From NCBI GenBank assembly GCA_003488105.1, contig DNMS01000162.1:1-7884 (forward strand): DNA of 7,884 nucleotides, in the 5' to 3' direction. The first letter of the stretch is position 1, and each line of letters starts with the position of its first letter. This DNA is from Rhodospirillaceae bacterium (GTDB taxonomy: Bacteria; Pseudomonadota; Alphaproteobacteria; Rhodospirillales_A; Casp-alpha2). A program made the position numbers and the translations under genes. Below, one piece after another: positions 1-5,312 of this stretch. A model generated the notes under the pieces. It was given only the letters and a program-made list of their open reading frames with translations, did not search any database and was not told the origin of the DNA.

Positions 1-171
1 CCCTTCGCGACGGTTGCGGGCAAGGCCCTGGCGGTTCCTGAACAGCCTGTCCCGGTGACGGTCCATGCGGTTCGCAGCGTCCCCGGCCTTCTGCCGGCCG
101 CCCTCGGCCTGCCGGCGTCGGCGGACCGCCTGCCGCTCGGTTCCCGGGCGCCTCCCATCCTCCTCGGCTGA
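1..171 (+). CDS. 3' end of an unidentified protein gene (possibly DUF2946-like)
   Basis: Reading frame 1 is open from the first base to a TGA at 169-171, giving 56 C-terminal residues with the strongly G/C-ending codons of the real genes here. The visible tail is rich in Ala, Pro and Leu, has no clear transmembrane helix or catalytic motif, and ends in SRAPPILLG. A low-complexity Pro/Ala tail ending in an R-A/G-P-P motif resembles the C-terminus of small DUF2946 membrane-associated proteins, which often sit near copper-handling genes and outer-membrane receptors. That family guess rests on very little sequence. An ATG frame starting at 65 overlaps this one but has an arginine-rich, unnatural composition, so frame 1 is preferred. 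The gene start lies upstream of the window. Confidence 0.55.
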   Translation, partial: PFATVAGKALAVPEQPVPVTVHAVRSVPGLLPAALGLPASADRLPLGSRAPPILLG

Positions 172-206
172 TTTCCACCCGCGTCGACGCGCCCAAGGCG
201 TTCTTA

Positions 207-241
207 GCTGTCTTCATGCCCTGACGGCATTCCGTGACAGC
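207..241 (+). terminator. Nested hairpin downstream of the upstream gene
   Basis: Outer arms GCTGTC (207-212) and GACAGC (236-241) enclose inner arms ATGCC (216-220) and GGCAT (226-230) with a CTGAC loop. It begins 35 bases after the stop codon at 171, a sensible place for a transcript end. No T-tract follows on either strand, so it is not a classical intrinsic terminator. It could be a Rho-dependent 3' end structure or chance pairing in GC-rich DNA. Confidence 0.25.
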
Positions 242-278
242 CGCATCCCTTGGTAATGCCCGCGCGGCGGATCCATTT

Positions 279-328
279 CAATTAAACATGCAATTGACAT
301 ACATGATATGTCGCCGTAATGAACATGC
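279..328 (+). promoter_or_regulatory. Putative promoter/operator of the DUF1775-receptor unit
   Basis: This is the only AT-rich stretch upstream of the gene at 357. A perfect TTGACA lies at 294-299; at 17-base spacing the -10 candidate is the weak TAATGA (317-322). Overlapping the -35 is an interrupted palindrome, GACATA (296-301), CATGA, TATGTC (307-312). The heptamer AACATGC occurs twice as a direct repeat (285-291 and 322-328), and an 8-bp palindrome TACATGTA sits at 337-344, just before the ribosome binding site. CAATT (279-283) and AATTG (292-296) form another small inverted pair. The pattern looks like an operator, but I do not recognise it as a Fur, CueR or FNR box. Confidence 0.4.
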
Positions 329-356
329 TTGAAAAATACATGTACAGGAGCGATTC

Positions 357-902
357 ATGCCCCGACGTTTCCCCGTAGCCGCCGGTTGCGCGATTCTCAT
401 TTCAGGTCTTATGGGTGCGCCCGCATCCGCCCATGTCGTTCTCGATACCCGCGAAGCACCCGCAGGCAGCTATTTCAAAGGCCTGTTCCGCATCGGCCAC
501 GGTTGCGGCACGTCGCCGACCGTCCGGGTCACGGTGCAAATTCCGTCCGGTATCCTGAGCGTACGGCCCCAACCCAAGGCGGGCTGGACCATCGACATCC
601 GCAAGAAAACGCTGCCGGAACCGGTTGCCGGCCCGCACGGCAAGACGGTCACGGAGGTGGTTTCCGAGATCGTGTGGGACGGCGGATCCCTGCCGAACGA
701 GCACTTCGATGAGTTCGCCCTGCAGATGAAGCTGCCGGACGCCGCCGACGGCGGAGTGCTGATCTTTCCGGTCATCCAGGATTGCGTGCAAGGGACACGC
801 GCCTGGGTCGAGGTGCCGACGCCGGGACAATCGCGCCGGGACCTCACGTCACCAGCCCCCATCCTGACACTGACGGCCAACCCGCAAGCCCACAAACATT
901 GA
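357..902 (+). CDS. Exported YcnI-like (DUF1775) protein, probable copper-binding
   Basis: The protein has 181 residues. The start is the ATG at 357, preceded by AGGAG (346-350) at 6-base spacing. Residues 1-25 form a signal peptide (Arg-Arg, hydrophobic core, APASA cleavage site), which leaves His26 as the mature N-terminus. DUF1775 hallmarks follow: a Gly-Ser-Tyr stretch, GHGC (47-50), a conserved GW (76-77), and the IVWDGGSLP segment (105-113) leading into FDEF. Cys50 and Cys143 could form a disulfide. In the characterised family member, Bacillus subtilis YcnI, the exposed N-terminal His together with a Glu and a Trp binds Cu(II). The mature N-terminal His is kept here, so periplasmic copper binding is a reasonable inference. 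The family usually sits with copC/copD or PCuAC genes; here its downstream neighbour is a TonB-dependent receptor, 77 bases away. No C-terminal membrane anchor is visible; the tail ends in a short His-Lys-His. Family assignment is solid; the metal and role are inferred. Confidence 0.85.
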   Translation: MPRRFPVAAGCAILISGLMGAPASAHVVLDTREAPAGSYFKGLFRIGHGCGTSPTVRVTVQIPSGILSVRPQPKAGWTIDIRKKTLPEPVAGPHGKTVTEVVSEIVWDGGSLPNEHFDEFALQMKLPDAADGGVLIFPVIQDCVQGTRAWVEVPTPGQSRRDLTSPAPILTLTANPQAHKH

Positions 903-979
903 AGACCCGCACCGGGGCCGATACCGCCGGGGTGCAATGCGCGCCACTGGACGGCTCGGGTGCCAAGGAGAACACGACC

Positions 980-3055
980 ATGAACCGATATCTGATCCAT
1001 AGCCCGCTCGGTGCCCTCTTCGCCACGGCCCTGACCGCGGCCGCCATGCCGGCGGCGGCCGAGGGCACGGCGACGCCCGTCGAAATGAACCCGGTCACCG
1101 TCACCGGGACCGCCGCGCCGTCGCTCACCGTGCCGGGCACGGACGATGCCCGCCGCCTGATCGAACGCACCCCTGGCGGCGTCGAACTGGTGCCCGACAC
1201 GGCTTGGAAGGACACCGCCTCGGGCACGCTCAAGGACATTTTGGATTTTACCCCGGGGGTGTTCGTGCAGCCGAAATGGGGCGAGGATTCGCGCCTGTCG
1301 ATCCGCGGTTCGGGTCTGTCGCGGAATTTCCACATGCGTGGCATTCAGTTGTACCAGGACGGTGTGCCAGTCAACGCCGCCGACGGCAGCACGGATTTCC
1401 AGGAACTGGACCCGACGGCGTTTCGTTATACCGAGGTCTACAAGGGTGCCAACGCCCTGCGCTTTGGTGCCAATTCCCTGGGCGGGGCGATCAATTTCGT
1501 GACGCCCACGGGATATGACGCGGATCTTGCGCAGGGGCGTCTCGACCTGGGCAGCTTCGGGTTCCGCCGGGGCCAAGTCTCAAGCGGCGGCAACAACGGC
1601 GTTGTCGATGCCTTCGCCACGGCGTCCTGGCTGCGTCAGGACGGCTACCGCGATCACAGCGGCGGGCATTCCATCCGTACCTCGGGCAATGTGGGCTGGC
1701 GCATCAATCCCAATTTGGAAACCCGCTTCTACATGGGTTACGCCGACATTCAGCAGGACATCCCCGGCTCGGTGACCAAGACCGCCGCCCTGACCGATCC
1801 CAAGACGGCGGCGTCGGCCAATCTGACCCGCGATTACCAGCGCAATATCGAATCTTGGCGCGTCGCCAATAAGACGACCTTGCAGTTGGATACGGCGACG
1901 CTGGAACTGGGCGGCTATGCCGTGAACAAGCACCTGATCCACCCGATCTTCCAGTACCTGGATTACACCTATCACGACTTCGGCGCCTATGGCCGGATCG
2001 TCGACGAACGGGAAATCGCCGGCCATGGCAACCGCCTGACGGCGGGGCTGACGGTTTCCGGCGGCTGGGTCGACAACACGCAATCGACCAACAACGCGGG
2101 GAACAAGGGCGGGCTTCTGTCCGCGTCTTCGGACCGCTCGGTCAATTATGCGGCCTATGTGGAAAACGCCTACGACCTGCGGCCGGGGCTGGCGCTGATC
2201 GGCGGGCTGCAGTTCCTTCACGCAACGCGCAAACGAAACGACCGCTTCGACAACGCAACCGACACCTCGGGCGAAAACGATTACACCTTCGTCAATCCCA
2301 AGGTCGGGTTGCTGTGGCAGGCGGCGCCCGATTGGCAGGTGTTCGGCAACCTGTCGCAGAGCGGCGAAGCGCCGACTTTCGGTGAACTGAACTTCACCAA
2401 CACCACCTTGGCCGATACCGAAGCCCAGACCGCGACGACCCTGGAAATCGGCACCCGTGGCCGGGTCCGGGATATGAGCTGGGACCTTGCCGTCTACCGC
2501 GCCCATCTGAAGGATGAATTCCAGTACTTCGACCTGGGCGGCGGCAATTATTCCGTCACCAACGCCGACAAGACCATCCATCAGGGCATCGAAGCAGGGA
2601 TCGGTTGGGCCTTCGCCAGGAACCTGCTGGAAAGCGGCGATGCGGCGGACAGCCTTTCGCTCGACGCGGCCTATACCTACAGCGACTTCAAGTTCGATGA
2701 CGACGCGAGCTGGGGCGACAACGACCTGCCCGGGGCGCCTAAGCACTTCATCCGGGCGGCGCTGACCTACCACCACCCCATGGGCTTCCATGCCGGGCCT
2801 AACATCGAATGGGTGCCGCAGGCCTATTTCGTCGACAACGCCAATTCCGTCGCGACCAAGTCCTATGTCCTGTTCGGCTTCCGCGCGGGATACGAGGTGT
2901 CGAAGGACGTGTCCATGTTCGTCGACCTGCGCAACCTGGCGAACACGAAGTACATCGCCAGTTCCAGCGTCGCCGCGACCGCGACCGACAGTTCCGCCCT
3001 GTTCGAACCGGGAACCGGGCGGTCCGTCTTTGTCGGCCTTCGCGCCGCCTGGTAG
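980..3055 (+). CDS. TonB-dependent outer-membrane receptor without signalling domain
   Basis: The protein has 691 residues. The ATG at 980 is chosen because AAGGAG (965-970) lies 9 bases upstream and a signal peptide follows at once (residues 1-28, ending AMPAAAEG). The frame stays open upstream to 782, but that part overlaps the DUF1775 gene. A TonB-box-like MNPVTVTG lies at 36-43. The plug domain spans about 57-178, with SIRGSG (107-112), the RGIQLYQDGVPVN region (120-132), and the YKGANALRFGANSLGGAINF region (154-173) typical of plugs. The remainder is a beta-barrel with alternating aromatic strands, ending in a membrane-strand signature with a terminal Trp (GLRAAW). Only about 30 residues precede the plug, so there is no STN domain, and the protein cannot signal to FecR in the usual way. 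Plug motifs resemble FecA/siderophore-type receptors (COG4772-like, from memory). I see no cysteine and no CxxxM of the OprC copper receptor. A His/Tyr-rich segment at 318-332 may be a loop. The substrate is undetermined: a ferric chelate or a copper complex. Confidence 0.9.
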   Translation: MNRYLIHSPLGALFATALTAAAMPAAAEGTATPVEMNPVTVTGTAAPSLTVPGTDDARRLIERTPGGVELVPDTAWKDTASGTLKDILDFTPGVFVQPKWGEDSRLSIRGSGLSRNFHMRGIQLYQDGVPVNAADGSTDFQELDPTAFRYTEVYKGANALRFGANSLGGAINFVTPTGYDADLAQGRLDLGSFGFRRGQVSSGGNNGVVDAFATASWLRQDGYRDHSGGHSIRTSGNVGWRINPNLETRFYMGYADIQQDIPGSVTKTAALTDPKTAASANLTRDYQRNIESWRVANKTTLQLDTATLELGGYAVNKHLIHPIFQYLDYTYHDFGAYGRIVDEREIAGHGNRLTAGLTVSGGWVDNTQSTNNAGNKGGLLSASSDRSVNYAAYVENAYDLRPGLALIGGLQFLHATRKRNDRFDNATDTSGENDYTFVNPKVGLLWQAAPDWQVFGNLSQSGEAPTFGELNFTNTTLADTEAQTATTLEIGTRGRVRDMSWDLAVYRAHLKDEFQYFDLGGGNYSVTNADKTIHQGIEAGIGWAFARNLLESGDAADSLSLDAAYTYSDFKFDDDASWGDNDLPGAPKHFIRAALTYHHPMGFHAGPNIEWVPQAYFVDNANSVATKSYVLFGFRAGYEVSKDVSMFVDLRNLANTKYIASSSVAATATDSSALFEPGTGRSVFVGLRAAW

Positions 3056-3089
3056 GCGGAAGGTTGAGAAGAGAGGTGCATTGGAGGTA

Positions 3090-3120
3090 TTGACTTGATA
3101 TTAATAGTTAATCGCATTAT
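3090..3120 (+). promoter_or_regulatory. AT-rich putative promoter of the exbB-tonB block, weak Fur-like site
   Basis: In the 146-base gap after the receptor, an AT-rich patch contains TTGACT (3090-3095) and CATTAT (3115-3120) as possible -35 and -10 elements. Their 19-base spacing is longer than ideal. Overlapping it, TGATATT-A-ATAGTTA (3096-3110) matches the 7-1-7 Fur consensus at about 10 of 14 positions, clearly worse than the site at 6192-6206. A separate promoter for the downstream block would explain the gap after the receptor gene. Confidence 0.35.
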
Positions 3121-3142
3121 GGAGCAGCCAATCACCTGTGTT

Positions 3143-3167
3143 GCCGCCGGGGATCGGCCCCGGCGGC
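3143..3167 (+). terminator. Strong GC hairpin between receptor gene and exbB block
   Basis: Perfect 10-bp arms GCCGCCGGGG (3143-3152) and CCCCGGCGGC (3158-3167) flank a five-base ATCGG loop, with possible G-U extension by two pairs. No T-run follows on either strand, so it is not a textbook intrinsic terminator. It lies downstream of the promoter-like patch and 34 bases before the next start codon. It could end the receptor transcript, or act as a 5'-leader structure of the following operon. Confidence 0.45.
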
Positions 3168-3201
3168 GGCACTCTATCGAAGCCAGCATACGAGGTCCAA
3201 A

Positions 3202-3639
3202 ATGAACAACCGCACCCCATTTGCCCTTGCCGCCGCCTTGCTTGTCGCCGGCCTTTGCCTTTCCGCCGGTGCCGCACCGGCTGCGGAAAAAGGCCGCATC
3301 GGGGTTGAGTTGAACAAGTTGGAGCCTGCCGGCGACGCCTGCCGGGCCTATTTGCTGCTATCCAACGGCACGGCGGCAGCGTTCACGTCGCTGAAGCTGG
3401 ACCTCGTCACCTTCGATGCGGACGGGATCGTGCAGCGCCGGGTCGCCGTTGAGGCGGCCCCCATCGGCGCCGGCAAAACCAGCCTGAAGGTATTCGATAT
3501 CAGCGGCATCCAATGCCCGGCGATCGGGCGCGTACTGCTGAACGGCGTGATGTCCTGCAAGGTGGCCAAGGCTGAACCTGCGGACTGTCTTGCGCTTGTG
3601 TCCGTGTCGTCGCGCGCGGCCCAGCCGTTCATCAAATGA
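3202..3639 (+). CDS. Small exported four-cysteine protein of unknown function
   Basis: The protein has 145 residues. The ATG at 3202 follows GAGG (3192-3195) at 6-base spacing. Residues 1-28 form a Sec-type signal peptide (hydrophobic core, cleavage near APAA-EK). I see no twin-arginine motif, and Cys19 in the hydrophobic core is not in a convincing lipobox. The mature domain of about 117 residues has alternating beta-strand-like segments, for example LKLDLVTFDADGIV (64-77), and four cysteines at 47, 105, 119 and 129 that could form two disulfides. There is no transmembrane helix after the signal, so it is probably soluble and periplasmic. I do not recognise a named family. Its place directly ahead of exbB-exbD-exbD-tonB suggests a periplasmic accessory of this TonB system, perhaps a chaperone-like or substrate-handling protein. 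That role is inference from location only. The coding call is supported by signal peptide, ribosome binding site and codon use. Confidence 0.85.
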   Translation: MNNRTPFALAAALLVAGLCLSAGAAPAAEKGRIGVELNKLEPAGDACRAYLLLSNGTAAAFTSLKLDLVTFDADGIVQRRVAVEAAPIGAGKTSLKVFDISGIQCPAIGRVLLNGVMSCKVAKAEPADCLALVSVSSRAAQPFIK

Positions 3640-3655
3640 TTTTTTGGAGAATGGC

Positions 3656-3772
3656 GTGAAGGAATCCGATTTTTCGTTCGTCTTATTAGATAGGCGGCCC
3701 GCGTCAAAGCGGATGCGGGGCAGTCTTTGTCGTGCCCGCAAGGGGCGCAACACCCGGGGTTTAGAGGAGTAA
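3656..3772 (+). CDS. Possible 38-residue leader ORF upstream of exbB
   Basis: A GTG at 3656 follows GGAG (3646-3649) by 6 bases and opens a frame of 38 codons. Its TAA (3770-3772) ends four bases before the exbB start and overlaps the end of the exbB GAGGAG ribosome binding site region. The peptide is basic in its second half. It contains three TTA leucine codons, rare in this GC-rich window, and lacks the G/C third-position bias of the real genes, which argues against long-standing coding selection. The same stretch can fold: CCCGC (3698-3702) with GCGGG (3715-3719), and GTGCCC (3732-3737) with GGGCGC (3743-3748). It may be a translated leader, or simply an untranslated spacer. Confidence 0.2.
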   Translation: MKESDFSFVLLDRRPASKRMRGSLCRARKGRNTRGLEE

Positions 3773-3776
3773 TCGA

Positions 3777-4523
3777 ATGGAGAACCAACAGGTGGGGGAC
3801 CCGCTGGCAGCCGCTGCGGAAGATCCCGGAATGTTGGCGCAGGGCCTGGATTGGTTGATTGCCGGCGGGCCGGTCGTCGCCATCCTGATCGCCATGTCCG
3901 TCGTCGCCGTGGCGATTTTGGGTCTTAAGCTGTGGCAGTTCCGCGGCGTCCGCCTGTGGGACCGGGACACCGCGCGCCGGGGTTTGGCCCTGTATCGCAC
4001 GGGCAAGGCGTCGCGCGCGGCGGAGCTTCTGCGCGCTTCGCCAAATCCGGCGGCGCGGGTCGTGTTGCTGGCCATGCGCGGCAAGGCGCGCCGTGACCTG
4101 GACGAAGGCAAGGTCCGTGAAGAGGTCGTGCGGTGCGGCTTGGACATGCTGGAAATGCTGCGCGCCTACATGCGCCCGCTCGAGGTCATCGCCACCCTGG
4201 CGCCGCTGCTGGGCCTGTTCGGCACGGTGCTTGGTATGATCGAGGCCTTCCAGCAGTTGGAACAGGCGGGCAACCGGATCAATCCGGCGATCCTGTCCGG
4301 CGGCATCTGGGAGGCCCTGCTGACCACGGCTGTCGGTCTGGCGGTCGCGATCCCGACGGTCGCGGTGGTCAACTGGCTGGAACGGATGATCGACCGCACC
4401 GCCCATGAAATGGACAACCTGGTGACCCAGGTCTTCACGGCGGACCTGACGGCCGCCCCTCAGACGGAAGAAAGCCATGCCGGCTCTGCCTACCGCACGC
4501 CTGTCGCTGGCGCCGCCGAATAA
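3777..4523 (+). CDS. exbB: ExbB proton-channel subunit of the TonB energizing complex
   Basis: The protein has 248 residues and belongs to the MotA/TolQ/ExbB family. The ATG at 3777 follows GAGGAG (3764-3769) at 7-base spacing. Three membrane helices are visible: about 27-53, 136-158 and 180-203, with a cytoplasmic stretch between the first two. The signature GLFGTVLGMIEAF (146-158) and the EALLTTAVGLAVAIP segment (179-193) are diagnostic. E179, T150 and T184 correspond by motif to E. coli ExbB E176, T148 and T181, the polar residues lining the channel, so the subunit looks functional. ExbB forms the inner-membrane pentamer that surrounds the ExbD helices and converts proton flow into work on TonB. 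The family also includes TolQ, but the adjacent tonB and absence of tolA/tolB/pal settle it as ExbB. Its 3' end overlaps exbD by 47 bases. Confidence 0.95.
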   Translation: MENQQVGDPLAAAAEDPGMLAQGLDWLIAGGPVVAILIAMSVVAVAILGLKLWQFRGVRLWDRDTARRGLALYRTGKASRAAELLRASPNPAARVVLLAMRGKARRDLDEGKVREEVVRCGLDMLEMLRAYMRPLEVIATLAPLLGLFGTVLGMIEAFQQLEQAGNRINPAILSGGIWEALLTTAVGLAVAIPTVAVVNWLERMIDRTAHEMDNLVTQVFTADLTAAPQTEESHAGSAYRTPVAGAAE

Positions 4524-4902
4524 CGGGCGCCGCCGCAACCTGATCTCGCTGACGCCGCTGATCGATGTGGTGTTCATCCTGCTGGTGTTCTTCATGCTGG
4601 CGTCGTCGTTCCTCAATTGGCGGTCCATTACCCTGGACTCGCCAAAGCAGACGGGAAGGTCGGCGTCGCTGGAGCAGGCTCTGTTGATCGAGGTGCGGGC
4701 GGACGGCCTGCGCCTTGCCGGTGAGACCATGTCGCTCGACCGCATTACGAGCCGTGCCGTGGCGGCGCTTGCCAAGAAGCCCGACCGTCCCGTGCTGGTC
4801 CGCCCCGACGACGGCATCGCCGTGCAGGAGGTGGTCCAGGTGGTCGACGCATTGGCCGCCGCCGGGGTCGCCAACCTGTCGCTGATCCGGAGGAACAAGT
4901 GA
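4477..4902 (+). CDS. exbD: ExbD, first copy, with the conserved transmembrane aspartate
   Basis: The protein has 141 residues, a normal ExbD/TolR length. A short basic cytoplasmic N-terminus (RRRN, 18-21) leads into one membrane helix, about 23-43, with TPLIDVVFILLVFFML. D30 matches the essential proton-accepting Asp25 of E. coli ExbD. The periplasmic domain (about 50-141) ends in the usual alpha/beta fold, with VLVRPDDG (98-105) and VVDALAAAGVANLSL (115-129). The ATG at 4477 lies inside exbB, giving a 47-base overlap. No usable later start precedes the membrane helix, so the overlap appears genuine and suggests coupled translation. ExbD dimers sit inside the ExbB pentamer. This copy probably supplies proton coupling for the complex. 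Confidence 0.95.
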   Translation: MPALPTARLSLAPPNNGRRRNLISLTPLIDVVFILLVFFMLASSFLNWRSITLDSPKQTGRSASLEQALLIEVRADGLRLAGETMSLDRITSRAVAALAKKPDRPVLVRPDDGIAVQEVVQVVDALAAAGVANLSLIRRNK

Positions 4903-5312
4903 TGCGCTCTCTTCGGCCCGGCCCCGGGCGTGGCACCAACGACGACGACCGCATTCTGCCGCTCATCAACGTGGTGTTTCTGCTGCTGATCTTCTTCATG
5001 CTGGCGGGGCATCTGGCGGCGACTGATCCGTTCCATATCGAGCCGCCGGTTTCAGCCAGCGAGACGGAGCCGGACGAGGCCGGTCCCGTCATTCTGGTTG
5101 GTACCGACGGGCGCCTCGCCTTCGACGGCAAGACCGTCGACGACGCCGGGCTGAAGGCCGCGTTGGTCGCGCCGGTCGAAGCCGGGGTGACGCATTTCCG
5201 GCTCAAGGCCGATGGCGGTGCACCGGCGGTGCGTTTGGTCGAGATCATGGAACTGCTGCGCGCCGCCGGTGTGCGGAAGGTCAACGTGCTGACCGTGCCG
5301 AAGGCCCTGTGA
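4902..5312 (+). CDS. exbD: ExbD-like second copy with Asn replacing the transmembrane Asp
   Basis: The protein has 136 residues. The ATG at 4902 overlaps the previous stop as TGATG and follows GGAGG (4889-4893) at 8-base spacing; a GTG at 4899 would add one residue. The architecture is ExbD: short N-terminus with an acidic DDD (14-16), one membrane helix about 18-37, and a periplasmic domain with HFRLKADGGAP (92-102) and VEIMELLRAAGVRKVNVLT (107-125). The helix reads LPLINVVFLLLIFFML, aligning without gaps to TPLIDVVFILLVFFML of the first copy. The codon at 4968-4970 is AAC, so the position of E. coli Asp25 is Asn23. That aspartate is required in ExbD, so this copy should not carry protons itself. 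The reading frame and length are intact, so it is not a decaying duplicate. It may form an asymmetric partner of the first ExbD, or serve a structural or regulatory role. Confidence 0.93.
   Translation: MRSLRPGPGRGTNDDDRILPLINVVFLLLIFFMLAGHLAATDPFHIEPPVSASETEPDEAGPVILVGTDGRLAFDGKTVDDAGLKAALVAPVEAGVTHFRLKADGGAPAVRLVEIMELLRAAGVRKVNVLTVPKAL

Noticed and set aside
65..256. 63-codon frame near the window start
   Set aside because: It is arginine-rich and low in coding quality, and overlaps frame 1, which has the expected third-position bias and continues in from the window edge.
782..979. Upstream extension of the receptor frame to an ATG at 782
   Set aside because: It overlaps the DUF1775 gene and would bury the signal peptide. 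The ATG at 980 has a good ribosome binding site and an immediate signal sequence.
890..979. Cobalamin-riboswitch-like fragments (CCGATACCGCC and GCCACTG) before the receptor gene
   Set aside because: The order and spacing of the conserved boxes are wrong, the core GCAACTGT-type element is missing, and a full riboswitch would have to lie within the well-supported DUF1775 coding region.
470..5036. Long minus-strand open frames opposite the DUF1775, receptor, and exbB/exbD genes
   Set aside because: They are arginine- and proline-rich, match no family, and mirror genes with clear domains on the + strand. Long antisense frames are expected in GC-rich coding DNA.
4902..5312. Second exbD as a decaying pseudogene duplicate
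   Set aside because: The frame is intact, length and fold are normal, the ribosome binding site is good, and the helix is conserved around the single Asp-to-Asn change.
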